Source: Chitinophaga ginsengisegetis
GTDB taxonomy: Bacteria; Bacteroidota; Bacteroidia; Chitinophagales; Chitinophagaceae
Length of the DNA: 64,000 nucleotides
NCBI RefSeq assembly: GCF_900168065.1
Contig: NZ_FUZZ01000001.1
Location: 3,406,623 to 3,470,622 of the forward strand
Direction of reading: 5' to 3'
Position 1 is the first letter of the stretch; each line of letters starts with the position of its first letter. Below, in pieces: positions 19,201 through 29,600 of this stretch. The translations under genes and the position numbers were made by a program. The notes beneath the pieces are model-generated. The model was not told where the DNA came from. It saw nothing but the letters and a program-made list of their open reading frames with translations, and searched no databases.

Positions 19201-19347
19201 GGAAGTACCAACAATTTTCACTGTAACCCCAGGCAGCGGAGATCCATCTTTGGAGTCTGTCACCTTACCTGTGATGACCCTGGTTTGGCCAAGCGCCTGC
19301 AGCGCGGTAATAGCCGCAAATAACCAGAGAAACAATCCTTTCTTCAT
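16216..19347 (-). CDS. SusC/RagA-family TonB-dependent receptor, pair 1
   Basis: A 1043-residue outer-membrane active transporter powered through TonB. It has a signal peptide (about 1-20), a carboxypeptidase-regulatory-like domain (about 22-105, ending SFVGYTAQQE), a TonB-contact segment (SEVVVVGYG), a plug domain with the SusC/RagA signature AAIYGSRAANGVILVTT, and a 22-strand-type barrel to the C-terminal aromatic residues. The ATG at 19347 sits in a GCTTATG context shared by all three susC genes here. It forms a two-gene unit with susD 1. Substrate not known. Confidence 0.95.
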   Translation of the reverse strand: MKKGLFLWLFAAITALQALGQTRVITGKVTDSKDGSPLPGVTVKIVGTSNGTMTASNGEFKLSVGEKATAIEFSFVGYTAQQESITGKSTVNAQLAADLKGLSEVVVVGYGTIERKNLTASVSSIKGATLKNVAASSIDRQLSGQVAGVQATVSSGILGQPARIRIRGTNSISSGTDPLYVIDGVPYITGNQSTITSNNPLGDINPNDIESMEVLKDGAATAIYGSRAANGVILVTTKRGKSGRPRLTYDMWMAAAKPSKLFDLLNADEFVTIANEKKLNAKPTATPDAFPTPNPDGGFYNTDWQKIVTRTGFQQNHALSLSGANDQTNYYVSLGYTDMKGILVGNDQRKYQVRLKVEQKAFNVVTVGVNAGVSHITNNGLNVSQNGLSSNLSNAIRALPNVPAQWNDGTYNLSNTNTLGSGANKATIADNYTNIKYVLDHNIYRNKNLNFTGNTFASVKILKDFDLRTQIGINYMNGEDYQYWNPIHGDGRGTNGIIYQQSVPSFRYNWVNTLSYNKTIGAHNVGAVIGTENQKTRERSFYAQGTNLISPFFGTDNLIDNSTGTQTVGGTLVERAFQSYFIRANYSYKDRYLVSATLRRDAISSLPIGKQDVTLPGVSVGWRASQENFFQEGGIADLISNLKIRGGYAKVGNVDIGAYPYAGTYKPALYGSLLGIAFNQVYNPDLTFETSKKMNIGLDLGLFHDRITVTADYFRNDIDNMILASPLPPSLGVPSATKPNVFYSNVGKMYNKGYELTVNSTNIQRGDFSWTTSFNISFVKNKITALVDNADIVYPYNITRVGESMGAFYGYESMGVNPANGNPLWKKADGSIIQGDASKGVYYAYNASKPEDVSTSAKALSSSDKKILGNATPTYYGGLNNTVNYKGFDFNLFLSFSGGNKVYSVTRQEGLNNQKFLNNGKEILNRWTTPGQVTDVPKLYLGADNFILQSGNVNSRFLEDGSFIRAQNIGLGYTLPKAMLERIKLSSIRVYAQVQNAFIITKYSGLDPELNTYVDSRANTQPGLDYNTNPVPRSYTFGINVGL

Positions 19348-19966
19348 AAGCGATTTTGATTTGAAAAAATAAATGTAATACAGACATGTCCAGGCATAGC
19401 ATGGCCATTTAGCGCAAGGCTATTATTATATAACAATAAAGACTAAACGAAATAACAATGTTGCTTTGCGGAAATCTTCGCAAAGCACAATTCTACATAA
19501 GCAATCTAAAAATCATAAGCAATCCTAACATTATAAAAACAAGTGAACAAGAGTACAGCAGTGGCACGCCACTGAATAATCAGATAATTTTATACAGATT
19601 GCCATTTCATTTTCTGTGGTCAACAGAAAACGACTCCGTTCCCGCGTGAACAGCAGGATGGGCAACTATTGAATCTCATTAAATTAGATGGAAAATCTGG
19701 CCGTAAGCCGCTCCCCATAAGCAAATATTCCCGTTATAAATTCCCGATAAGCAAAAAAAATGTATTCGTTGTTATGTTGTATTACTCTAAATAAACCTTG
19801 ATTCTCCGATTTTGGCTTCATGAAAATTTTCATGACGGGAACAAATATAGGGAAACATTTCAAGTAAAAAATAACATTTTCGGGGTAAATGAAGATAAGC
19901 ATAAAAAAAGCGGTTGTCTCTTTGCAGAGACAACCGCTTCATATTATTAGTTAAATGAAATACTGA
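19348..19966. promoter_or_regulatory. Leader of susC 1 with several dyads
   Basis: A 619-bp region without a convincing gene. It holds four inverted repeats: TGCTTTGCG-N8-CGCAAAGCA (19462-19487), CAGTGGC-AC-GCCACTG (19559-19574), TTTTCTGT-N5-ACAGAAAA (19610-19630) and the palindrome TCATGAAAATTTTCATGA (19818-19835). A minus-strand TATATTTG lies at 19843-19850. A 49-72 codon minus-strand frame at 19684-19902 could be a small protein but shows no recognised feature. The terminator of susCD 2 occupies the right end. Confidence 0.55.
19903..19939 (-). terminator. Terminator of susCD pair 2
   Basis: The perfect 12-bp stem GCGGTTGTCTCT/AGAGACAACCGC with a 4-base loop is followed on the minus strand by a run of seven T. 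It lies about 28 bp after the susD 2 stop. Confidence 0.92.
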
Positions 19967-21385
19967 TTATTGTTTGGTATCCCACCAAACGCGATCTGTA
20001 AGTTTGCCTGGTTGTTCAGGCTGTGCGTTTGTTTCATTCTCTGAAGCTGGATACACCCATCTGCGTGGGATGGTAGTGATACCCTGGTATGCATTCTCTA
20101 CAACAGTGAGCTTAGGGAAATTAGTTCTGCGCCAGTCGTTGTATGATTCAAGAGACAGATAGTTAGAGATATATTTCTGCGTCATGATCACCTCGTAGGC
20201 ATTGGCAGCAGTGAGTGTGCATTTAGCAGTGATATAAGCCTGAACCGCAGCGCTGGCCGGATTCAAACCGCATCTTTCCATATGCGCTTCCACTGCACTT
20301 TTAAGAACAGGTTGAGCAGCTGCAAAACCAGCGGTCAGGAAAGTAGCTTCTGCTTTGATGAACAGCTGTTCATCATAAGTAGCTAAATACACTGACTGAT
20401 CAGCAGCAGCAAAGAACTGACCTACACCTGAAAGTGAATCAATGTCAATCTGATCACTACCTATTATTCTGCCTCTGTAACCAGTGCCTTTTTTAACCGG
20501 ATCTACCATTACTGGCAACCTGGGATCATTTGTTGATTGCAGCAAAGTAAGGAAAGTAGATGATACCGCAACGCTACCCCATTTCACGGTAAACTGGTTC
20601 CAGGGAGCTTCTGACCCGGATTTGGTACCAAATGTAACACCTGGATTGAAACTGGCATCGGGGAAAGCCTTTGCCAATGCTGTTAAGGCAGCTTGTGCCT
20701 GAGTGGCAGCCACTTTACCAGGTGCATATGTTAAACGTAAAGCAAAACGTGCTTTCAGGAAATAAGCGAACGCGGTCCATTTTTCAGGATCGGAACCATA
20801 TATCAGATCTTTATCGCCAACTGATCCGGAAGCATCTTCCTGTGCCAGCAGTGCGATGGCATCGTCCAGTAAAGTATTAATGCTGGTGTAAATGCTTTCC
20901 TGTGTATCATACTTTGGCTTTAAATTTCCAAAGCCGGTGAATCCCTGTGAATAAGGTACTGCATTCCACAAGTCGGTAGTAACAGCCATGTTATAAGCCA
21001 TTAATATTTTTCCCATACCAGCGGCATGCGGATGACTAGCTGTGGTAGCCTGGTCCTGAAGGATCTTCAGGTTGTTCAGTATCTGTGGATACATGTCAAA
21101 AGACCAGGTATTATCTACATCGGAAGCTGTTACTTTATAAGTATCCCATTCCGGTGCAGGTTGATCATACCCCAGTTGTTGTGTCCAGAAAGCGGCAGTT
21201 CTGGCAGGATAACCACCCGCAATATTAAATGCGGTAGTTAATTCAGCGCCGCCCACCAACAGGGCGTCAGTTACGTTTGTGGCTGCAGCCGGGTCATTGT
21301 TTACATCCAGGAATTTTTTACATCCTGAACCCCCTAACATTACACTTCCCGCTATAATGGATATAATTATCTTCTTGTTCATCAT
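19967..21385 (-). CDS. SusD-like lipoprotein (SusD-like_2 type), pair 2
   Basis: A 472-residue surface lipoprotein with a lipobox ending SGC (Cys22), followed by KKFLDVNNDP, which is typical of the SusD-like_2 branch rather than classical RagB. Conserved stretches include TAAFWTQQLGYDQP near the N-terminus and the C-terminal RRWVYPASENETN. It begins 8 bp after susC 2 and should form the lid of that receptor. The different SusD class shows that pairs 1-3 are not recent tandem copies. Ligand unknown. Confidence 0.92.
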   Translation of the reverse strand: MMNKKIIISIIAGSVMLGGSGCKKFLDVNNDPAAATNVTDALLVGGAELTTAFNIAGGYPARTAAFWTQQLGYDQPAPEWDTYKVTASDVDNTWSFDMYPQILNNLKILQDQATTASHPHAAGMGKILMAYNMAVTTDLWNAVPYSQGFTGFGNLKPKYDTQESIYTSINTLLDDAIALLAQEDASGSVGDKDLIYGSDPEKWTAFAYFLKARFALRLTYAPGKVAATQAQAALTALAKAFPDASFNPGVTFGTKSGSEAPWNQFTVKWGSVAVSSTFLTLLQSTNDPRLPVMVDPVKKGTGYRGRIIGSDQIDIDSLSGVGQFFAAADQSVYLATYDEQLFIKAEATFLTAGFAAAQPVLKSAVEAHMERCGLNPASAAVQAYITAKCTLTAANAYEVIMTQKYISNYLSLESYNDWRRTNFPKLTVVENAYQGITTIPRRWVYPASENETNAQPEQPGKLTDRVWWDTKQ

Positions 21386-21393
21386 TACTCAGT

Positions 21394-24300
21394 TTAGAAA
21401 GTTAACTTCAAAGTTGCGTTGTAAGATCTGGTGCTTGGTGAAACGTAGTGATAAAAACCACCGGAGTTACTACCTGCTCCATAAGTACTCAATTCAGGAT
21501 CTGAACCGGTAAAGTGTGGAGTGTAGATCCACAGATTACGACCGGCAACAGAAACCATTGCTGCTTTAAATGGAGTATGTTTTAACAACTTTGGACTAAA
21601 ATTATAGGCCAGTGTAACATTTCTCAGTTTTACAAACGTTGCATCCTGGATCAGGTTTTCATAGGTATCACCCCATGCCTGCCAGTAAGCCTGATTAGTT
21701 TTGATAGATTTGGTGTTTTGTTTACCATCGCTGGTCACACCGTCATATACCATTGACCCGTCGCGGCTGCCGGTCAGACCACTGGTACCGTAGAAGGTCA
21801 TGTAGTATTCATCAAAGTTGATCACCTGACCACCAAAACGGCCGTCGAAAGTAAACGACAGGTTAATACCTTTATAAGATACGCTGTTGGTTACACCACC
21901 AATCCATCTTGGCTGGGTATTACCAATATCGAAAGACGTTCCATCATCCTGGATAGGATAACCATCATCATCGATCAGCAGTTTACCCTGTTCGTTTCTC
22001 ATGTAACGTGAACCTCTGATAGTACCATAAGGCTGACCTTCCACCAGGTATATACCCGGAGTGGTGAAACCACCTATCTGGATAGAAGTTACACCTTCCG
22101 TCAGTTTGTTGATCATTGCTTTGTTCCTGGAGTAGTTAGCAGAAATATTCCAGTTGAAATCTTTTGATCTGATCGGGTTAGCATTAAAAGTTACTTCCAA
22201 ACCTTTGTTGGTAATCTTACCTGCATTGATTACTGCCTGGGTATAACCGGAACCAGCAGATACTGCTGTCTGGAATATCAGGTCAGTACTAACCTTGTTA
22301 TAGTAACTTGCCTCCAGACCAATGCGGTTATCTAACCATTTTGTTTCCAACCCAACTTCAAATTCTTTAATTTTTTCCGGTTTCAGGTCAGGATTACCTA
22401 ACACATTATTCTTAGAGAAACCATTTACACCATTGAAAGGAAGATCCAGTGAACCACGAAGACCATCGCCAACTACTGTTTTATTGAAAGGTGTTGATAC
22501 TTTGTAAGGAGGTGCGTCATTACCAATGGCAGTATAGGCTACCCTTACTTTACCAAATGATAATACTTTGCTGTCTTTTAATCCTTCCAGTTCAGAGAAT
22601 ACAAATGCACCGGTAACAGAAGGGTAGAAGTAGGAGTTATTCTTAACCGGCATGGAAGATGACCAGTCATTTCTACCGGTTAAAGTTAAAGATAACATGC
22701 GGTTATATTCCAGGATTGCCTGTCCATAAATACTTACCCTTCTTCTGTCGTAGAAGGTTTTGGTAGATGTTACAGATTCGGCACTGGTAATATCATAGAA
22801 ACCAGGTACGGATAAGCCGATACCTTTTGAAAACTGGTCGGTATAATGTTCAGAAATGATATTATTACCAACCATTACTGTCAGATCGAATTTATTAAAC
22901 TCTTTTCTGGCAGTAGCGTAAAAATCGTGGTTGATCTGTTTATTGTTGATGATTTCATTGTACATACGACCATTCGGGAAAGTACCGAAAGAGCCGATAG
23001 CCTCATGAAATATGCGTTCATCTGTATAAATATCCGCGCCTATTCTTTCTGTTAATGTTAACCAGTTCAAAGGATTGTAAACCAGGCTGAAGTTAGGAAT
23101 GAAGCGGGATACATTCAGTTGCAGGCCGGTATTAGCCGCAGTCCAGAAAGGGTTATTAGCATTCACCTTATACATATTCTGTGACTTATCTACCGGGTTT
23201 TCATATGGCAGCAGGTTATAACTCACCGGGGCATTATAGAGGTTAGCCAGGTAAGAAGTACCGCCACTACCATTACCTTCCAGCAAACGGTCGTTACGTG
23301 AATCAATATAACTGATACCGGTAGTCGCAGTTAACTTATCGGTAAGACGCGTAGAGAAATTTGCGTAAAAGGAATTACGGTAAAAATCGGTACCTGGAGC
23401 CACACCTTCCTGTCTTAAAGAAGAGAAAGACATCAGGTAATTTGACTTATCAGTAGACCCATTCAGGCTAATATTATTATCCCAGGTGGTTCCTGTTTTA
23501 AAGAACGCATCACGTGGATCGTACTTAACAGCAGGCTTGCCGTCTACCTTTAAGGTATCCATCTTAGCGCCCCAGGAACGGGATGTTTTATTGTTTATTC
23601 CATCAAAGAAAACTCCGTTGTTACCCTGTGACCAATCGGTCTGGAATTCAGGCAGTACCACTTTGTCAATGTTCACACTGGAACCAACTGACAGGCTGAA
23701 GGTTTTCCCTTTCAAACCAGCACCAGTCTTGGTAGTAATGATGATAGCACCACCAGCAGCCCTGGAACCATACAATGCAGTTGCAGATGCACCACGAAGA
23801 ATGTTTACTGATTCAATGATGTTCGGGTCAATATCAATACCCCTGTTAGGTGTAGTACCACCTGCCAGTACGGGATCATCGTCAGAATCACCGGCACCGA
23901 TCTGATCATTATTGATCGGGTTACCATCTATTACATATAACGGCTGGTTATTACCGGTTAAAGAGGCCGCACCGCGGATAACGATACGGGTACCACCACC
24001 CGGAATACCGGAAGTGTTATTGATTTGCACACCGGCAATTTTACCCTGCATACCATTCAGGAAGTTTACTTCCTTGGATTGCACGATATCATCACCTTTT
24101 ACTTCCTGGGTGGTATAACCCAGGGTACGTTTTTCACGTTTAATACCCAGCGCGGTAACTACTACCTCACTAAGATCTTTATTGTCAGCGCCAAGGGCAA
24201 CATTGATAGTGCCTTCAGCTCCAACAGGAACTTCCTTAGAAGCATACCCAATAAAAGAAAAAACAAGCACGGAACCCACAGGAGCTTCGAGTTTGTAAGT

Positions 24301-24474
24301 GCCATCGTTGGTGGTTAGGGAACCTTTACCTGTACCTTTAATTCCGACAGATACACCAGGGAGTCCGGAGCCGTCTTTGGCATCCGTAACCTTGCCGCTG
24401 ATTAATTTTGTTTGTGCATAGGCTTGCACAACACTGATGGCCACTAGCAACCATAAGAGTAGTCCTCTTTTCAT
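21394..24474 (-). CDS. SusC/RagA-family TonB-dependent receptor, pair 2
   Basis: A 1026-residue outer-membrane receptor with a signal peptide (MKRGLLLWLLVAISVVQAYAQ), a carboxypeptidase-regulatory-like domain (SGKVTDAKDGSGLPGVSV...FIGYASKEV), a SEVVVTALGIKREKRTLGY segment, a plug with ATALYGSRAAGGAIIITT, and a large beta barrel. The TALGIKREKR motif is the form usually paired with SusD-like_2 proteins, as here. The frame also allows a TTG at 24480, but the shared GCTTATG context fixes the ATG at 24474. Co-transcribed with susD 2. Confidence 0.95.
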   Translation of the reverse strand: MKRGLLLWLLVAISVVQAYAQTKLISGKVTDAKDGSGLPGVSVGIKGTGKGSLTTNDGTYKLEAPVGSVLVFSFIGYASKEVPVGAEGTINVALGADNKDLSEVVVTALGIKREKRTLGYTTQEVKGDDIVQSKEVNFLNGMQGKIAGVQINNTSGIPGGGTRIVIRGAASLTGNNQPLYVIDGNPINNDQIGAGDSDDDPVLAGGTTPNRGIDIDPNIIESVNILRGASATALYGSRAAGGAIIITTKTGAGLKGKTFSLSVGSSVNIDKVVLPEFQTDWSQGNNGVFFDGINNKTSRSWGAKMDTLKVDGKPAVKYDPRDAFFKTGTTWDNNISLNGSTDKSNYLMSFSSLRQEGVAPGTDFYRNSFYANFSTRLTDKLTATTGISYIDSRNDRLLEGNGSGGTSYLANLYNAPVSYNLLPYENPVDKSQNMYKVNANNPFWTAANTGLQLNVSRFIPNFSLVYNPLNWLTLTERIGADIYTDERIFHEAIGSFGTFPNGRMYNEIINNKQINHDFYATARKEFNKFDLTVMVGNNIISEHYTDQFSKGIGLSVPGFYDITSAESVTSTKTFYDRRRVSIYGQAILEYNRMLSLTLTGRNDWSSSMPVKNNSYFYPSVTGAFVFSELEGLKDSKVLSFGKVRVAYTAIGNDAPPYKVSTPFNKTVVGDGLRGSLDLPFNGVNGFSKNNVLGNPDLKPEKIKEFEVGLETKWLDNRIGLEASYYNKVSTDLIFQTAVSAGSGYTQAVINAGKITNKGLEVTFNANPIRSKDFNWNISANYSRNKAMINKLTEGVTSIQIGGFTTPGIYLVEGQPYGTIRGSRYMRNEQGKLLIDDDGYPIQDDGTSFDIGNTQPRWIGGVTNSVSYKGINLSFTFDGRFGGQVINFDEYYMTFYGTSGLTGSRDGSMVYDGVTSDGKQNTKSIKTNQAYWQAWGDTYENLIQDATFVKLRNVTLAYNFSPKLLKHTPFKAAMVSVAGRNLWIYTPHFTGSDPELSTYGAGSNSGGFYHYVSPSTRSYNATLKLTF

Positions 24475-25182
24475 AAGCAATTTAGATTTGAAAGATATTG
24501 TCAGTTAACTAATAAAAATGGGGGTGCTGTACTCATTTATCCCAAAGGTTAATTCCGTAAATCCGTTTTCCTCATAACCCATCGTTCCTTATTCGTATTT
24601 TTCTCAAAGCAAATTCCAGTTTCTCTCCTCTATTTTCTTCCTAAACTATATCAGAAACTGTTTCCGGTATAGATTTGAAATGGCGGTTAAATCCACACAA
24701 GCACCAACTAATTAAGATTTTGTTATTTAGATTCTGTTTTAGATTCTGATACGTATTTGTTAAATATTGTTTAAATTCTACTGCAATATAGGAAATTTAA
24801 AAAATACTAGTGCAAAACCAGCTTTTTTTTAAATCTGTTCCGGAATATATCCCAACAGCCATCTTCACCTGAGAATCGTATTTATAAGCTAGTAATTATA
24901 ATAAATATAATATATAATTATTTATCTTTCAAATATATTATACTCATATAAGTACCCAGCAAAAACCGGTTGGTTATTATATTATATAATGATATACATG
25001 CTATCAGTCTGATCATATATATATCGCAATGCTGCCCGCAGCCAGAGCCTGTTTTGCCTGATCCTTCCTAAAATAAATCACTTGATAATTATTCCGCTCT
25101 TTTTTTTCTTATCCAGTAGGCATCTGCTCAAATAAAAAAAGGTGCCTCCTCGCGGAAGCACCTCTCTTGTCATATAATAATA
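24475..25182. promoter_or_regulatory. AT-rich leader of susC 2
   Basis: A 700-bp region with no gene. From about 24880 to 25030 it is extremely AT-rich and built of TATAAT-like steps, which suggests easily melted or bent DNA. A direct repeat TTTAGATTCTG at 24726-24736 and 24738-24748, with a weaker third TTTAAATTCT just beyond, lies about 250 bp upstream of the susC 2 start and may be a regulator site. I see no clear TAnnTTTG box at a useful distance. Confidence 0.5.
25134..25164 (-). terminator. Terminator of susCD pair 3
   Basis: AGGTGCCTCC pairs with GGAAGCACCT around TCGC, with one mismatch. It is followed on the minus strand by seven T. It lies about 20 bp beyond the susD 3 stop. Confidence 0.88.
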
Positions 25183-26595
25183 TTAATTGGAATAACCCTG
25201 GTTCTGTACCATATTCGGATTTGCATCCATCTCGGCCTGCGGAATAGGGAAAGCTACGCGGAAATCACTCGCCTCCGTAACCCTTGTGCTCAGCGCGTTG
25301 GCATCTCTGATATTACGCTGTCCATTCTTCCGGAACAGATCAGACATACCCAAACCTTCACCCACCAGCTCCAATCTTCTCTGCTTAATAATTTCAGCTT
25401 TGATATTTGCAACATCAGTAAACGGATCCAGTCCACGTTTAGCTCTCAGCATATTCACATCATCCGTTGCTTTCTGCAGGTTACCCAACTCAGCATAAGC
25501 TTCTGCACGATTCAGCAACACTTCACTGATTCTCAGGATCTTTACGTTTACAAGACCTACCTGTCCTGTTGCTTCATTACCCGAAAATTTCATCAGGTAG
25601 TTACTGCCATCAAGATTCTGAACCAGCTCATTACGAACGTCCTTTGGATCCAGCAATTCCATAAAACCATCTGTGAGCCTGATATCTCCATACCCACCTA
25701 ATTTAGCAGGTACATACATATAACCGAAGTTATTGGAGCCGGCACCATCTGGTGTCAGGAAACGCAGGGAAAAGATTTCTTCCGAACCGGCGGCATCCAG
25801 GTTGAATGCTTTCGCCACTTCAGACGCTTCATATAAGGAATACTTCCCGATCAGCTTATCAGCTTCGTCAATAGCCAGCTGCCAGTCGCCCTTATACAGG
25901 TAAGCACGGCTCAGCAATGCAGTTGCTGCATCCTTTGTAGCATTAAACACATTCGCGTTTCTGTCTTCGGATTTACCCGCAGGAGCAGTTTGCTGCGCCA
26001 CTTTCAGATCGCTGATAATAGCCGCATAGGTTTCAGCCAGCGTACTGCGACCAGGTTTATAGTTTGCAGGAGCATCCACCGCTTTTGTTACCAGTGTAAT
26101 ACCGGTATTGGGCTCATTGATTTTTGCTGCTACGTTGGTGTAAGGTCTTGTGTACCTCCTGGCCAGATCGAAATTTGCCAATGCACGCAGAAAATAGGCT
26201 TCTCCACGGATGGTACTGGTCTTTTCAGTTTCAGGCATTTTATCGATCAGTACATTCGCCTGGTTTACCACTCTGTATGCATTCAGGAATGTATTGGTTT
26301 GCGGCGCCAGCAATGGTGTATAGTTCAACTGGAATTCTGTAATAAACCGGTTGGAGTTCTGGGAAGTGATCTTCATATCATTACCACCCAGGTCAGACAC
26401 GATCATGAAATCGCGGCCATAGTATTCCAGCGTTTGCATGCGCTCATACATTCCGTTTGCAAGAATACGTGCGTTCCCTTCATTTACCGCATCCCCTTCA
26501 TTCAATGAGGACTGCGGATTCTGATCCAGCTTGGAGCAGGCTGAAAACAAACCAGCCGTAGCCAATGCTAATATGGAGAGTTTTGTATATTTCAT
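25183..26595 (-). CDS. SusD/RagB-family outer-membrane lipoprotein, pair 3
   Basis: A 470-residue lipoprotein of the RagB/SusD class, with a lipobox FSAC (Cys20) after a short signal peptide. The helical core is clear (STIRGEAYFLRALANFDLARRYTRPY), as are the usual C-terminal blocks (IIKQRRLELVGEGLGMSDLFR, FPIPQAEMDANPNMVQNQGY). It begins 29 bp after the susC 3 stop on the same strand. It is expected to bind the ligand carried by that receptor. Confidence 0.93.
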   Translation of the reverse strand: MKYTKLSILALATAGLFSACSKLDQNPQSSLNEGDAVNEGNARILANGMYERMQTLEYYGRDFMIVSDLGGNDMKITSQNSNRFITEFQLNYTPLLAPQTNTFLNAYRVVNQANVLIDKMPETEKTSTIRGEAYFLRALANFDLARRYTRPYTNVAAKINEPNTGITLVTKAVDAPANYKPGRSTLAETYAAIISDLKVAQQTAPAGKSEDRNANVFNATKDAATALLSRAYLYKGDWQLAIDEADKLIGKYSLYEASEVAKAFNLDAAGSEEIFSLRFLTPDGAGSNNFGYMYVPAKLGGYGDIRLTDGFMELLDPKDVRNELVQNLDGSNYLMKFSGNEATGQVGLVNVKILRISEVLLNRAEAYAELGNLQKATDDVNMLRAKRGLDPFTDVANIKAEIIKQRRLELVGEGLGMSDLFRKNGQRNIRDANALSTRVTEASDFRVAFPIPQAEMDANPNMVQNQGYSN

Positions 26596-26624
26596 AATTA
26601 ACTTAAATTTTTGATGTTACTTCA

Positions 26625-29600
26625 TTACAGTCCCACACTAATACCAAACGTGATCACTCTTGAAGTAGGATAACGGTAAAAATCAGTTCCCGCATTTGTA
26701 GTAGCCGGAGATGCAGTGCTGGTCGGAGAAATCGGGTTGGTGCTCATATCCGGATCCCATCCTTTATATCCTGTCAGCGTAAATAAGTTCTCTGCCTGCG
26801 CATACACTCTCAATCCCTGCATTTTCAATCTGCTCAAAGTACTTTTTGGAAGATTGTAACCCAATGAAAGGTTTCTCAGCCGCACATAGGAGATATCTTC
26901 CAGGTAACGGGTAGAGGAAGCATTGGAGTTGGTACCATTACCCCAGATAACCTTAGGTCTGTCGGCAATATCGCCTGGTTTTTCCCAGTGGCTGCCGGCA
27001 TCTTTCGCCTGGTTTCCGGTGGTGTTGTTACCATCGCTTTCCAGGAAGGAACGGTTATAGTTGTAAGCTTTGTTTCCTGCGCTGAAAGTGATGAACACAG
27101 ACAGGTCGAATTCCTTATAAGTGAATTTATTGGTGAAACCGCCTGTGATTTTAGGCAGTGCCTGGCCAACATATTTCCTAACTGCTGAATTGTAATCGGA
27201 AGTTGGTTTTCCGTCGGCGCCTTCCCAGGTAGCAGCACCGGTAGCAGGATCAACACCTGTCCAAACCGGCATATACCAGGAACCAAATGGCATCCCCACT
27301 TCAATCCGCTGACGGGAACCCGCCGGAATGAACTGCTGACCGCCCAGAGACAGTATCCTGTTTTTCAGGGTAGCAAAGTTCAGATCTGAAGTCCACTGGA
27401 AGTTTTTAGTAGACACCGGGATACCACCCAGTGTTACTTCAAAACCCTGGTTCAGCATCTTACCTACGTTCATCGTCATCACATCAAAACCGCTGGTCAT
27501 AGATAATGGCAGTTGCATGAGCAATGCGGAAGAGCGTTTATCATAATATCCAACGCTACCGTATAAACGTTTTTTCAGTACACTGATATCCAATCCCACA
27601 TCATACAGGTTTTGTTTTTCCCAGCTCAGCGCCATGTTGCCCGGCTGTTTCAGATAAGCAACTGATCCGCCATCATAAGCACCTACAAGGCTATACAGGG
27701 GTTGATAAGGATAATCTCCCAAACCTTCTGCATTACCCATAATACCATAGCTGGAACGCAGTTTCAGATCGTTCAGCCAGGAGAGGTTTTTTGTAAATTC
27801 TTCTTCTGTAATACGCCATGCAGCACCAACAGAGTAGAAATTACCATAGCGGTTGTCTTTAGGGAAACGGGAAGAACCGTCTCTTCTGAAACTACCACTT
27901 AAGAAATACTTTGATTTATAGTCATAGTCTGCTTTCGCCAGTATGCCCTGGAAAGCATAAGATGTTTCATCACCGGCCATGTCAAAGTACTGGGAACCCG
28001 CATCCGGCACCTGTGCCTGACCATTGGGGAAACCATTCTTTGCACCATAGTTCCACACACGGTTCTGGAAGGAATATTCATTACCTGCCAGTAAACGGAA
28101 ACTGTGATCTTTACCCAGGTTGAAGTTGTAAGTCAGTAATTGCTGGGTAGTGTACAACGCCATGTTGGTATTCACATTGTACAGATAACCGCCATAGTTG
28201 CGTCCATCGTAAGAGTCCGGAGATGTCCATTGCTTTTCGCGGATGTTGGTCAACTCTGCATTACCCTTTACCACGAAACGTAACCCGTCAATAATGTTAT
28301 AACCCAATGCAGCATTAAAAACTGTTTGGGTATTATTGCTTCTGTTATAGTTACTGTTTACAGTGCTCACGAAGTTACCCCCGCGTAATACCGGGCGGTA
28401 AGAGGAGGGAATATCCGCAAAACCAGCCCAGGACGTGGTGCCTGGCTGACCTGCAGTATATCCGTTATAAGGATTTCCGTTCTCATCACGGGAAGGGATA
28501 AACGGAGAATTGGCCAGTGCGCCCATCAGCGGTGAAGAGTAGCTGTTACCTGCACTTGCACTTCTCTGATCAGTATAGCTGCCGTTTACCTTTACGCTCA
28601 GGTCAAATTTTTCGTTGAACTTATGATCCACATTCAAACGGCCACTGTACCGGCTGAAATCAGAGCCAATCAGGATACCCTGCTGTTTGAAATAATCGCC
28701 GGAAGCATAGAACTGCGTTTTATCATTTCCGCCGCTGGCGTTGATACCGTAGGACTGAGTTTTACCCGTGCGGAAAGCTTCGTCCATCCAATCGGTGTTG
28801 ATATTTGTGAGACTGTTCGGACGATTCGCCAGGATCTGTTCTGCAGTGAAAAGTGGTGTACCGTCTTTTTTGGTCGCATTTTTCATAGCCTCCCGCTGAT
28901 ATGCCAGCAGTTCAGTAGCGTTCATCATATCAATTCCATGCGACAGGTCCTGGAAACCATATTTGGCATTGAAATTAATTCTACTCACGCCTTTCTTACC
29001 GGTTTTGGTAGTAATAACCACCACACCGTTGGAACCACGGGAACCGTACAATGCTGTGGCAGACGCATCTTTAAGGATGGTCACATTTTCAATGTCGGCA
29101 GGGTTCAGGTTAGCAATTACATCCTGGGAAGGCGTGTTCTGGGTAAAATCTCCGGAAGAAATTATTACGCCGTCTACTACATACAGCGGGCTGTTGCTCG
29201 CAGAAATAGAACCGATCCCACGGATACGTACCTCCGTTTTTGCGCCAGGCTGACCGGAGTTAGTTGATACCGCAACACCGGGCGCGTTACCCTGCAGCAT
29301 CTGGTTTACATCAGGCAGTGCAACGTTGTTGATCTTTGCGCCATTGATGCTGGATGCGGCAATGGTAGAGTTGATCTTCTTTTCCACGGTGTAACCTGTT
29401 ACCACTACTTCATCCAGACTTTTGGAATCTGTTTTCAGTTTTACATTCAAAGTGGCAGCAGTACCTACCGGCACCTCTTTTGCTTCAAACCCAATAAATG
29501 ATACGATCAGTGTGGCATTGGCATCCACCTGGATAGTGTAGGCCCCTTCGGGATTCGTTACGGTTCCTTTTGTGGTGCCTTTAATCTGGATGTTGGCACC

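Noticed and set aside
19684..19902. Possible small protein gene on the minus strand
   Set aside because: The frame has no conserved features and overlaps an 18-bp palindrome. Kept only as a remark in the susC 1 leader.
28623..29267. 214-codon plus-strand frame inside susC 3
   Set aside because: Antisense shadow of a long, clearly conserved receptor gene.
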